Assembly: GCA_039030335.1 (NCBI GenBank)
Contig: JBCCEJ010000105.1
Location: 1-15,019 of the forward strand
Direction of reading: 5' to 3'
Length of the DNA stretch: 15,019 nucleotides
Source of the DNA: JBCCEJ01 sp039030335
GTDB lineage: Bacteria > Pseudomonadota > Gammaproteobacteria > HK1
The notes under the pieces were generated by a model, which saw only the letters and a program-made list of their open reading frames with translations, made no database searches and was not told the origin of the DNA. Below are positions 7,208 through 14,433 of the stretch, piece by piece. The translations under genes and the position numbers were made by a program. The stretch's first letter is position 1, and each line of letters starts with the position of its first letter.

Positions 7208-7243
7208 CTCCTCACTACCGCGCGGCTGCGTCCCGAACCGCGC
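7208..7243 (-). promoter_or_regulatory. hfq leader: stem-loop next to a strong ribosome-binding site
   Basis: GAGGAG at 7208-7213 sits 9 nt before the hfq ATG and fixes that start. Six bases further upstream a perfect 6-bp stem, GCGCGG (7243-7238 on the minus strand) with CCGCGC (7225-7220), encloses a 12-nt loop. E. coli Hfq represses its own translation by binding its 5' leader; a similar role here is inference. Confidence 0.5.
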
Positions 7244-7275
7244 ACCGGGCGTTCGCGCTGATGCGCAAAGGACCA

Positions 7276-7303
7276 AGTATAAACCAAGCGGTCAAGTTGC
7301 CCA
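7276..7303 (-). promoter_or_regulatory. Candidate hfq promoter
   Basis: In the 130-bp miaA-hfq gap the minus strand carries TATACT (7281-7276), a 5 of 6 match to the sigma70 -10 box, with TGGGCA (7303-7298, 4 of 6) upstream at 16-nt spacing. A start near 7269 would give a leader of about 70 nt containing the stem-loop and ribosome-binding site. The region is A/T-richer than its surroundings. TTGACC lies closer but at an unusable 8-nt spacing. Confidence 0.45.
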
Positions 7304-7328
7304 GCTGTCACGCGACGGTCGCATCCCC

Positions 7329-8294
7329 TCAACCGACGTGGAACCGGACTACGCGGTCGTGAATCGCGTCAACATGGTCGGCGCGCTCGCTGTCGAACCA
7401 GTCGATCGACCCGTCCTTGCGCAGCCACGTGAGCTGCCGGCGCGCCAACTGGCGGGTAGCGGCAATGCCGCGGTCGGGCAAGTCGGCGCGTTGCAGCTCG
7501 CCCGTCAGGCATTGGAACGCCTGGCGGTAGCCAACGCTGCGCATCGATGGCAGGCCCTCATGCATCGATGGATGTGCTGCGAGGCGGCGGACCTCCTCGA
7601 GCAGGCCGTCCGCGAGCATCTGTCGAAACCGCATGGCGATGCGGTCATGGAGTGTCGCCCGGTCGTATGTCGTTACAGCTATGTTCAGGGTCTCGGCTTC
7701 GAATCGAGGTCCATCGGCGTCGAGTAGCCCACTCATCGGTCGCCCAACGGTCAGCGTAACCTCGAGCGCTCTCTGAATGCGCTGGGCGTCATTAGGGTGA
7801 AGGCGGGCTGCCGTGACCGGATCCAGTTCCGCGAGGCGACCGTGTTGGGCCGCCCAGCCACTGTGGCGCGCAGCCTCTTCGATACTGGCGCGCAGGTTTG
7901 CGTCGGCCGGGGGCATCGGTGCGAGCCCATCGAACAGCGCGCGGTAGTAAAGCCCCGTCCCGCCGACCAGCACCGGCAGCCGTCCAACTCGCCAGGCTGC
8001 TTCTATGGCGCCCGCCGCGTCACGTGCGAACATGGCAGCCGAGTACGGTTCAAAAGGTTCGGCAATATCGATCAGCGCGTGGGGATAGCGCAGCAGTGTG
8101 GCCTGGTCCGGCTTGCCGGTGCCGATGTCCATGCCGCGATAGACCTGGGCCGAATCGACGCTGATCAGTTGCACCGGGAGGCGCTCCGCAAGGGCCATCG
8201 CGACCGCCGTCTTCCCGGCTGCCGTGGGCCCCATCAGATTCACGACGCGCCGGTGGGTGGCGCCGTAAGGCCCGGAATCGATGCGCTCAGTCAC
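7329..8294 (-). CDS. miaA: tRNA dimethylallyltransferase MiaA
   Basis: MiaA transfers the dimethylallyl group of DMAPP to N6 of A37 in tRNAs that read codons starting with U, the first step to ms2i6A. The 321-residue product shows the P-loop GPTAAGKT at 22-29, the DSAQVYRGMDIGT block at 47-59 with the catalytic Asp47, GGTGLYYRAL at 111-120, RIQRALEV, and TRQLARRQLTWLRK near the C terminus. The start is a GTG overlapping the mutL stop by 8 nt (GTGACTGA). The N terminus is about 5 residues longer before the P-loop than in E. coli MiaA. There is no strong ribosome-binding site, so expression probably depends on coupling to mutL. mutL-miaA-hfq is the conserved gammaproteobacterial order. Confidence 0.97.
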   Translation of the reverse strand: MTERIDSGPYGATHRRVVNLMGPTAAGKTAVAMALAERLPVQLISVDSAQVYRGMDIGTGKPDQATLLRYPHALIDIAEPFEPYSAAMFARDAAGAIEAAWRVGRLPVLVGGTGLYYRALFDGLAPMPPADANLRASIEEAARHSGWAAQHGRLAELDPVTAARLHPNDAQRIQRALEVTLTVGRPMSGLLDADGPRFEAETLNIAVTTYDRATLHDRIAMRFRQMLADGLLEEVRRLAAHPSMHEGLPSMRSVGYRQAFQCLTGELQRADLPDRGIAATRQLARRQLTWLRKDGSIDWFDSERADHVDAIHDRVVRFHVG

Positions 8295-10086
8295 CGAACC
8301 ATTGCATCAACGCGGTGCTATCCAGACGCCGGGCAACCTCGTCTGGCAGCACGTCCGCCGGGCAGCACGCGAGCCATCGCTTGACGATGTCCGAGCCGAC
8401 CCGGGCGCCGGCCTGCGCCACCAGTCGGGCAAGTGCATCCTCCATTGCTTTGCGATCGGCGCCCCGTTCCAGCCAGGAGCCTAGCGCTTCGACGAAGAGC
8501 ACCGGCTCGATGCCCGCCAGCAGACGGGGCACGGTCAGCAGCATCAACTCGTCTGGTGCGGCCTGGCGCACTGATAGTCCGAACGCGCGAGTCGTCGCTT
8601 CAGCAGCAATGACCTGGTCCGCCGCGGCACCCGGTAGTGCCCACGGGTGCGGCAACAGCAAGGGATGAGGCGACCACGCAGACTCTAGCGCGGGCGGGTC
8701 CTCGCCAGCCGGTGCGGTGGTGCCGGCGGCGGTCGGCGGCGACTGCTCAGCCCAGACGAGCGCTGCGCGCACGCACGCACTGCCGAGTCGGCTGACCGAG
8801 ACCACCAGCAGCTCGTCGACTGATTCGGTCAGCGCGTACCCCGGTGCCAGTTCCCTTACCCAGCGTCCAAGGGCCGGCGATCCGCGCGCGTATGGCGCAG
8901 TGCTGTCCATGACGCCGCGCAGGCCCCCGGCGAGAGGATGCGGCGCCGGATTCCTGCCAGCCCGCGCGTCAGCCGGCGCCGGGGCGCCGTACGCGCCGAC
9001 GCCGGCGCCGTGGCCTGACCCGCCGCGCTCGGTCGGCGACGTCGAGGCATCGGACGGTCCGAGCAGGTCCGCGTGTGATTGTCCTCCAGCAATCACCGCC
9101 ATCAACGTACTGACAATGAAATCATGAACCTGCCGCGGCTCATGGAAGCGGACCTCGTGTTTGGTCGGGTGCACATTCACATCCAGCCCGGTGGGCGGTA
9201 ACTCGAGCGCCAGCACATATGCCGGCAGCCGACCATCCACCAGACCTGGTGCGAGCGCGCTCCTGACGGCATGGCGCAGCAGCGAATCGTTTACGGGTCT
9301 GCCGTTGACCACCAGGTGTTGAACATCGGCGTGCGCACGGCCGCCGGCGCCGTCGATCCAACCGTACAGACCAAAACTGCCGGCTCGCTCGTGCAACGCG
9401 ATCGCACGGTCCGCGAAGCTGCGTCCGACCAGTTGTTGCAGCCAGCGCCGCGAATCGGTCCCCTGCGGACGTGCGAACAGCACGCGGCGATCGCCGACCC
9501 AGAGTTCCAGGCCCAGGCCCGGCGCGGCGAGCGCGGTTCTGCGGACCGCGTTTTCGATGTGCATGGTCTCGGTGCGGGCGGTGCGCAGGAACCGTCGCCT
9601 CGCTGGTGTGTTGAAAAACAGATCGCGCACCTCGACGGTGGTCCCGGGGGGGTGTTGTGCCGGTAGGGGGGAGGTCGGTTCAGCACTGCCGTCCACTGCG
9701 ATGCTCGCACCGTGCGCGGCGCCGGCAGCCCGTGACACCAGGCGCACCCTGGCGACGGAAGCAATACTCGGCAGCGCCTCGCCGCGAAAGCCGAGCGTTG
9801 CGATCGCACCCAGGTCATCAGCGCTCGCCAGTTTGCTCGTCGCATGGCGATCGAGTGCGAGGGCCAGCTGATCCGCCGGAATCCCGACGCCATCGTCACG
9901 CACCCGTACCAGATCCGCCCCGCCGCCCTCGACGTCGACTCGAATCCGCTGCGCGCCGGCGTCCAGACTGTTCTCGAGCAGTTCCTTGACGACAGCGGCG
10001 GGTCGCTCGACCACTTCGCCCGCCGCGATCTGGTTTGCCAGCACCGGCGGCAGGCGCCGGATCGGTGGGCGTCTCGGGTCAGTCAC
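8287..10086 (-). CDS. mutL: DNA mismatch repair protein MutL
   Basis: MutL links mismatch-bound MutS to downstream repair nucleases. The 599-residue product has an N-terminal GHKL ATPase: LANQIAAGEVVERPA at 16-30, KELLENSLDAG at 34-44 (catalytic Glu35, Mg-binding Asn39), RDDGVGI at 63-69, and TSKL with LGFRGEALPSIAS at 83-110. The transducer domain runs to about 330. A Gly/Ala/Pro-rich linker (about 345-410) leads to a C-terminal dimerisation domain (about 415-599). I find no DQHA-x2-E-x4-E endonuclease motif and no CPHGRP-like motif, so this is the E. coli-like type without nuclease activity, usually working with MutH. The GTG start overlaps rlmD by 8 nt (GTGACTGA), and the next gene, miaA, overlaps in the same way. 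The start matches the family N terminus. Confidence 0.97.
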   Translation of the reverse strand: MTDPRRPPIRRLPPVLANQIAAGEVVERPAAVVKELLENSLDAGAQRIRVDVEGGGADLVRVRDDGVGIPADQLALALDRHATSKLASADDLGAIATLGFRGEALPSIASVARVRLVSRAAGAAHGASIAVDGSAEPTSPLPAQHPPGTTVEVRDLFFNTPARRRFLRTARTETMHIENAVRRTALAAPGLGLELWVGDRRVLFARPQGTDSRRWLQQLVGRSFADRAIALHERAGSFGLYGWIDGAGGRAHADVQHLVVNGRPVNDSLLRHAVRSALAPGLVDGRLPAYVLALELPPTGLDVNVHPTKHEVRFHEPRQVHDFIVSTLMAVIAGGQSHADLLGPSDASTSPTERGGSGHGAGVGAYGAPAPADARAGRNPAPHPLAGGLRGVMDSTAPYARGSPALGRWVRELAPGYALTESVDELLVVSVSRLGSACVRAALVWAEQSPPTAAGTTAPAGEDPPALESAWSPHPLLLPHPWALPGAAADQVIAAEATTRAFGLSVRQAAPDELMLLTVPRLLAGIEPVLFVEALGSWLERGADRKAMEDALARLVAQAGARVGSDIVKRWLACCPADVLPDEVARRLDSTALMQWFGD

Positions 10087-11476
10087 GTTCTAGCAGCGCC
10101 ATCGACTCAACATGGTTGGTGTGCGGAAACATGTCCATGATGCCGCCACGAAGCAGTCGATATCCGCACTCATTGACCAGGACGCCGAGGTCGCGGGCGA
10201 GGCTTGCCGGCGAACACGACACGTAGACGATTCGCCGCGGCGCGGCGCTTGCCGCAGGCCCGGCGCGAAGTGCTTCGGTCACCGCGGCCGCACCCGACCG
10301 GGGCGGGTCCAGCAACAACCCCTCGAAGCCCATTGAGAGCCATTGATTGCAGACTTCTGGATCGTTCAGATCACCAACCTCGAAGCGACAGTGTTCGAGA
10401 CGGTTACGAACAGCGTTAAGGTGCGCCCTGTCGATAGCTGGCGCCGCGCCTTCCACACCGGCTACCACCCCGCAGCGCCTCGCGATCGGCAGCGTGAAGT
10501 TGCCGATCCCGCAGAACAGGTCGAGTACGGAGGACAGTTCTTCCGGTGCCAGCCAAATCAGCGCCTGTGCGATCATCTGCTGGTTAATGTCGGCGTTGAC
10601 CTGCGTGAAGTCGCGCGGCTCGAAGGCCATACGCACGGCTCCGCGGGCGTCGGGGTCGTCGATGGTGTAACCCAGCTCCAGCATCGGGTCGGGCCCGCCG
10701 GGCGGCACGGCAACTTCCAGCGCGTGGATGGAATCCGGACCGGCCGGCTGCAGCGCAAACGAGAGGCCCAGTTCCGAGGCGAGACCGCGCAGCAAAGCCC
10801 GGTCATCGTCTGTCAACGGTTCCAGGTGTCGGAGAGTCAACATGCCGTGCACCGAGGTGCCGTCTTCCTGCGCTTCGCCGATAGCCACCTCGACCTGCGG
10901 CAGGCGCGTGTTAACGGACAGTTCGCCGAGACGTTCGCGCAGCAGGTCGATTCGCTGACCAACTGCCGGATGGAGGACCTCACAGCCGTGGATATCGGCC
11001 AGCCGCTGCCCATGGCGCTCGCGGAAGCCCACCAGCAGCCCGCCCTTCTTGGGCACGAACTTGGCGCCCAGCCGCGCGCGGTTGCGATAGCCCCATACTG
11101 GGCCGGTCAACGGCGGTTCCAGCTGCTCCGGCACGACGCCGCCCAGACGCCTCAGGTTATCGAGCCAGCGCTCCTGCTTCAGCGCGACCTGCGCGCCGGG
11201 CTCCAGGTGCTGGAGCGCACAGCCGCCGCAGTCGTCGTAGTGCGCGCAACGGGGGGACACGCGCTGGTCGTGGGCATCCAGGACTTCCAGCACGCGGGCC
11301 TCGTTATAGCGGCCCCGCAGCCGGGTGTACTGGGCAACCACCCGCTCACCGGCGAGCGCGCCGCTGACGAAGACAACTTTCCCATCGACGCGTGCGATAC
11401 CACGCGCCTGATCGTCCATCGACTCGATTCGCAGTTCCACCGGAGGCTGATCCTGTGGCCGCTTGCGCTTACCCAT
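10079..11476 (-). CDS. rlmD: 23S rRNA (uracil-1939-C5)-methyltransferase RlmD
   Basis: RlmD (RumA) makes m5U1939 in 23S rRNA using SAM. From the ATG chosen here the protein has 465 residues. A TRAM domain (about 11-68) binds RNA. Four cysteines, Cys77, Cys83, Cys86 (C-x5-CGGC) and Cys165, match the [4Fe-4S] ligands of RumA. The methyltransferase domain shows VLDLFCGIGNFTLP at 317-330, DPPRSGA at 390-396, the nucleophile Cys421 in VSCSP and the general base Glu457 in HVES. The ATG at 11476 overlaps the exonuclease stop by 8 nt (ATGGGTAA) and gives the short basic MGKRKRPQ start before the TRAM domain. An upstream extension to 11587 has no support. TrmA and RlmC are relatives, but the TRAM domain and Fe-S set favour RlmD. 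Confidence 0.95.
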   Translation of the reverse strand: MGKRKRPQDQPPVELRIESMDDQARGIARVDGKVVFVSGALAGERVVAQYTRLRGRYNEARVLEVLDAHDQRVSPRCAHYDDCGGCALQHLEPGAQVALKQERWLDNLRRLGGVVPEQLEPPLTGPVWGYRNRARLGAKFVPKKGGLLVGFRERHGQRLADIHGCEVLHPAVGQRIDLLRERLGELSVNTRLPQVEVAIGEAQEDGTSVHGMLTLRHLEPLTDDDRALLRGLASELGLSFALQPAGPDSIHALEVAVPPGGPDPMLELGYTIDDPDARGAVRMAFEPRDFTQVNADINQQMIAQALIWLAPEELSSVLDLFCGIGNFTLPIARRCGVVAGVEGAAPAIDRAHLNAVRNRLEHCRFEVGDLNDPEVCNQWLSMGFEGLLLDPPRSGAAAVTEALRAGPAASAAPRRIVYVSCSPASLARDLGVLVNECGYRLLRGGIMDMFPHTNHVESMALLERD

Positions 11477-12263
11477 CGCCGGGGCCGCCACCTGCCGCGT
11501 CCCACGCTTCAACGAATTCGGTGAGATGTGGCGCATTCGACTCAACCAGCGCATCCCGCACGACAGCGAGCTCGGCCTCGTAGGCATTCGTCGTCAAATC
11601 GCCCCGAATCAACAGAAAGCGCAGGTAGACGAGGAACGTATTCAGGACATCGGTTTCACAATAATTGCGAATTGTGCGCAAGTCTCCGTTGAGCCAGGCA
11701 TCGAACACCTTGTCGCCGCTCATACCGAGTTTGCCGGGGAAACCGAGCAGCGTGGCGAGTTCGTCCAGCCCGGCGCTAGCGCGCGGCTGGTATCCGGCCA
11801 AGACGTCCATCAAGTCGGTATGCCGCTCATGAAAGCGGTTCAGATAATTGTTGAATCTGAAGCTGGAGTCGTCGCGGCCGGTGTCCCAGTAGCGCGGCGA
11901 CGCGACGCCGTGCAACAGCGCACGGTAGTGCAGCACCGGCAGATCGAAGCCACCGCCATTCCACGACACGAGTACCGGCGAGTAGCGCTCGACACCAGAG
12001 AAGAACCGCTCGATCAGCTCAGCTTCACTGGTCTCCTCATCGCCGAGCGACCATACCTTGAAGCGATCGCCGCTACGCAGTACCACGGAAATCGCGACGA
12101 TGCGATGCAGGTGATGTCGCATGAACTCGGTACCGGCGCTCGCCTTGCGCAGGTGCGCCATCGCTTTACCGACGTCTTCGTCGGCGAGACCATCGAGTCC
12201 GTAAAGACGCCGGCCACCGTCGAGGTCCGGGATGGTCTCAAGGTCGAATACGAAAACGTTCAT
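11469..12263 (-). CDS. Predicted DEDDy 3'-5' exonuclease (PolB exonuclease-like)
   Basis: A 264-residue stand-alone nuclease of the RNase H-like fold, related to the proofreading domain of family B DNA polymerases (DNA_pol_B_exo2 type). The DEDDy acids can be placed: FDLET at 6-10 (Asp7, Glu9), SWNGGGFDLPVL at 100-111 (Asn102, Asp107), HTDLMDVL at 148-155 (Asp150) and NYCETDVLNTFLVY at 200-213 (Tyr201, Asp205). All metal-binding residues are present, so it should be active. The family's cellular role is poorly defined; a part in DNA repair or end processing is inferred from the neighbouring mutL and UDG homologue. Start: ATG with GGGGAAG about 5 nt upstream. It follows rimI after a 97-bp gap and overlaps rlmD by 8 nt. 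Confidence 0.9.
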   Translation of the reverse strand: MNVFVFDLETIPDLDGGRRLYGLDGLADEDVGKAMAHLRKASAGTEFMRHHLHRIVAISVVLRSGDRFKVWSLGDEETSEAELIERFFSGVERYSPVLVSWNGGGFDLPVLHYRALLHGVASPRYWDTGRDDSSFRFNNYLNRFHERHTDLMDVLAGYQPRASAGLDELATLLGFPGKLGMSGDKVFDAWLNGDLRTIRNYCETDVLNTFLVYLRFLLIRGDLTTNAYEAELAVVRDALVESNAPHLTEFVEAWDAAGGGPGDG

Positions 12264-12283
12264 CGCGACTTCCCCAATGCTGT

Positions 12284-12332
12284 CTCCCGGGCTCGCCGTT
12301 CAGAAGCGCCGGGAGCGCCGGGAGCGCCGGGG
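12284..12332. repeat. Triple 9-bp tandem repeat with pairing arm in the rimI-exonuclease gap
   Basis: The + strand reads GCGCCGGGA, GCGCCGGGA, GCGCCGGGG at 12306-12314, 12315-12323 and 12324-12332, three head-to-tail 9-bp units. Just before them CTCCCGG at 12284-12290 is a perfect 7-bp inverted match to CCGGGAG, which occurs at 12309-12315 and again at 12318-12324, so alternative stem-loops are possible. The block lies entirely between the rimI stop and the exonuclease start, 21 bp upstream of that ATG. It could be a slippage-prone repeat, a partial terminator or an RNA structure; no T-run is present. Confidence 0.8.
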
Positions 12333-12360
12333 GCAGTCTCGAAACCTCGCCTCGAAGCGT

Positions 12361-12873
12361 TCACCTGACCGAAGAGCGCCCGGTAGACAATTCGTCGATG
12401 TCGAGGGCCATGACGATAGCGTCCTCCCGCCCATCGGCGCTCGGGTAATAACCTTTGCGCTCCCCGATCCGGGTAAAACCCGCGCCTTCGTAGAGCGCGA
12501 TAGCACCACCGTTGGACGGGCGCACTTCCAGTAGCATACGGGCAACCTGGTGGTTGCGAGCGACGAGGCGCAGATGTGTCAGCAAACGCTGCCCGACCCC
12601 GCGCCGGTGCCATTCGGCATCGACACACAGGTTCAGCACATGAGCCTCGCCCGCGCCAATGGACATGACGGCGAAGCCGCGCAAAGCGCGTCCATCTTCG
12701 CCACAGGCCCGGGCCAGCCAACAGCTGTACCCGACACGCAGACAGTCCTGGAAGACGCGTTCGCTCCACGGATAGGAATAAGCCGAACGCTCCACCAGCA
12801 GCACTTCGCGCAAGTCCCGGTCGCGCATGCGCAGCAGCCGTAACTCGAGCTTCTCCCGCGTCGGTTCAGCCAT
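12361..12873 (-). CDS. rimI: Ribosomal protein S18-alanine N-acetyltransferase RimI
   Basis: RimI acetylates the N-terminal alanine of ribosomal protein S18 with acetyl-CoA. The 170-residue protein is a single GNAT domain, slightly longer than E. coli RimI (148). Visible features: VERSAYSYPWSE at 27-38, the acetyl-CoA motif RRGVGQ at 90-95 after VLNLCVDAEWH, LEVRPSN at 115-121 with Glu116 and LYEGAGF at 127-133 with Tyr128. The 12-residue gap between that Glu and Tyr equals the spacing of the catalytic Glu103/Tyr115 pair of RimI. The family's ERKGYYPS...DAIVMALD tail follows. The ATG overlaps the upstream UDG homologue by 8 nt (ATGGCTGA) and has a strong GGAGG 8 nt upstream (12882-12886). TsaB, a frequent neighbour of RimI, is not in this window. 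Confidence 0.94.
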   Translation of the reverse strand: MAEPTREKLELRLLRMRDRDLREVLLVERSAYSYPWSERVFQDCLRVGYSCWLARACGEDGRALRGFAVMSIGAGEAHVLNLCVDAEWHRRGVGQRLLTHLRLVARNHQVARMLLEVRPSNGGAIALYEGAGFTRIGERKGYYPSADGREDAIVMALDIDELSTGRSSVR

Positions 12874-13609
12874 CCGCGTGGCCTCCGAGGAAGGTCTTGA
12901 TGCGTTTGAGGTCTTCCCAGGACGCGCGTTTCTCGGCGGGCGAGCGCAACAGATACGCGGGGTGGTAAGTCACCATCAGGGGCAATCCCAGATCGCCGTA
13001 ACGGTGAACGGTGCCGCGGAGTTTGCCGAGCGGCGCTTTGGTCTCCAGAAGGCACTGCGCCGAAACCTGCCCGAGTGCTATCAGCAAAGCCGGGCGCACT
13101 GCCTCGATCTGGCCAGCCAGATACGGGCGAGACGACGCGGTCTCGGCACGCTGCGGGTCGCGGTGGTGCGCCGGGCGGCTTTTCACACTGTCGGCGATGA
13201 AGACGTCTTCGCGCTGCAGTCCAATCGACGCGAGCATCGCGTTCAGCAGTTGACCAGCGTCCCCGAAAAACGGCTCGCCAGTTGCATCCTCACGCTGGTC
13301 TGCGGCCCCGCCGATGAACATGAGGCGCGCGTCAATATGATCGGCCCCAACCGCCGTCTTGCGCGCTCCCTCATGCAAATCGCAAGCCCTGCATGATGCC
13401 ACCAGTACCTCGAGTTCATGCCATCCAGCCGCCGGTGCTTCGTCCGTACCAACTGCGGGAACACCGTCTGCTGCCGACGTCTCTCCGGCGTCGGCCAGTT
13501 CGCCGGGCACCACCGACGGACCCCGGCGCACCCAGACCGGAATGCCGAGACGTTCCAGGTAGACACGGCTGCGCGCCGACCTGGCACTCGCCCTCGAACC
13601 TTCAGTCAC
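12866..13609 (-). CDS. Family 4-like uracil-DNA glycosylase homologue with degenerate active site
   Basis: From the GTG chosen here, 247 residues with the overall layout of Fe-S family 4 uracil-DNA glycosylases: an N-terminal YLERLGIPVWVRR segment (18-29), a variable linker, then the glycosylase fold with GEPFFGDAGQLLNAML (111-126), the SRP-x3-RDP segment and TYHPAYLLR (214-222) with the motif 2 His216. Key residues differ. GEAPG reads GGAAD (100-104), the Asn before the VLKCRPP block is Asp140, and the third and fourth Fe-S cysteines are Ser144 and Ser160. Only Cys73 and Cys76 (CRAC) remain. Loss or change of uracil excision is inferred. The GTG at 13609 overlaps the pssA stop by 8 nt (GTGACTGA) and fits the family N terminus; an in-frame ATG at 13651 is the alternative. 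It overlaps rimI by 8 nt. Confidence 0.85.
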   Translation of the reverse strand: MTEGSRASARSARSRVYLERLGIPVWVRRGPSVVPGELADAGETSAADGVPAVGTDEAPAAGWHELEVLVASCRACDLHEGARKTAVGADHIDARLMFIGGAADQREDATGEPFFGDAGQLLNAMLASIGLQREDVFIADSVKSRPAHHRDPQRAETASSRPYLAGQIEAVRPALLIALGQVSAQCLLETKAPLGKLRGTVHRYGDLGLPLMVTYHPAYLLRSPAEKRASWEDLKRIKTFLGGHADG

Positions 13610-14423
13610 GATTACCGGAATCGGAAGACGACGGGTCTTCCTCCGACTCATTGGCAGCCGGCGTAACCTCGCGCGCTCCGACGCCGTGGCGGAAAGCGCG
13701 GCGGCGGCGGATCTGCATCAGCGTCATGCAAGGCCCGGACACGGCGTAGATGGCGAACACCGCGAACAGGATGATCGGCGGGTCGAGCGACACCAGGGCG
13801 ATCACGACGACGATGACGAGCGTCATGATGAACGGCATCCTGCCTTTGAGATCGAGTTCCTTGAAGCTGTTGAAGCGTATGTTGCTAACCATCAGCGCCC
13901 CCATGCTGACGGTCACCGCAAGACCGACCCAGGCAACAGTCGCACCCTCCCAGTTCCAGTCGACGCCCACCCAGATGAAGCCGGCGACTACGCCAGCCGC
14001 GGCAGGGCATGGCAATCCCTGGAAATAGCGCTTGTCAGCCACGCCCAGTTGGGTGTTGAAACGTGCCAGACGCAGCGCCGTGGCCGCGGCGTAGAAAAAG
14101 GTCGCAATCCAGCCGAGTTTGCCCATTGGCGCGAGCACCCACTGGTAGATGACGAGCGCCGGCGCAATGCCAAAAGAGACGACGTCGGACAGAGAGTCGT
14201 ACTCGGCACCAAAATCGCTCTGCGTGTTGGTGAGACGCGCGATGCGCCCGTCCGCGCCGTCGAGGACCATGGCAACAAAGATCGCGATAGCCGCCAGGTC
14301 GTAGCGTCCCTGCATCGCCATGACAATGGCGTAGAAGCCACCGAACAGCGCGGCCGTCGTAAACAGGTTCGGCAGCACATAGATGCCGCGCCGGCGCGGC
14401 TTTTGGACCGTATCGTCGCTCAT
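13602..14423 (-). CDS. pssA: CDP-diacylglycerol-serine O-phosphatidyltransferase PssA (membrane type)
   Basis: PssA makes phosphatidylserine from CDP-diacylglycerol and serine, the step before phosphatidylethanolamine. The 273-residue protein is a multi-pass membrane protein of the CDP-alcohol phosphotransferase family, with the motif complete: Asp55-x2-Asp58-Gly59-x2-Ala62-Arg63-x8-Gly72-x3-Asp76-x3-Asp80. About seven or eight hydrophobic segments run through 17-240, and the C-terminal tail is charged and Ser/Asp-rich. This is the Bacillus-like type II synthase, not the soluble phospholipase D-like E. coli enzyme. It begins 10 bp after the Psd-like gene, so the two phospholipid genes are cotranscribed. 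The ATG has only a weak AC-GAAG site upstream. The gene's end overlaps the UDG homologue. Confidence 0.95.
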   Translation of the reverse strand: MSDDTVQKPRRRGIYVLPNLFTTAALFGGFYAIVMAMQGRYDLAAIAIFVAMVLDGADGRIARLTNTQSDFGAEYDSLSDVVSFGIAPALVIYQWVLAPMGKLGWIATFFYAAATALRLARFNTQLGVADKRYFQGLPCPAAAGVVAGFIWVGVDWNWEGATVAWVGLAVTVSMGALMVSNIRFNSFKELDLKGRMPFIMTLVIVVVIALVSLDPPIILFAVFAIYAVSGPCMTLMQIRRRRAFRHGVGAREVTPAANESEEDPSSSDSGNRD

Positions 14424-14433
14424 CTTCGTGAGT

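Noticed and set aside
7199..7276. N-terminal extension of hfq to 7276
   Set aside because: The extension is leader sequence; the strong GAGGAG and the family start MSKGQSLQDPF place the start at 7198.
7290..7295. TTGACC as a -35 box for hfq
   Set aside because: A perfect-looking hexamer, but only 8 nt from TATACT; spacing is impossible for sigma70. TGGGCA at 16 nt is the better partner.
10343..11524. 393-codon open frame on the + strand opposite rlmD
   Set aside because: RlmD on the minus strand has all its catalytic and Fe-S residues; the + frame has no family-like sequence and spans gene boundaries.
11477..11587. N-terminal extension of rlmD to 11587
   Set aside because: It would overlap the exonuclease gene by 119 nt and has no homology to RlmD; the ATG at 11476 gives the family start and the shared 8-nt overlap.
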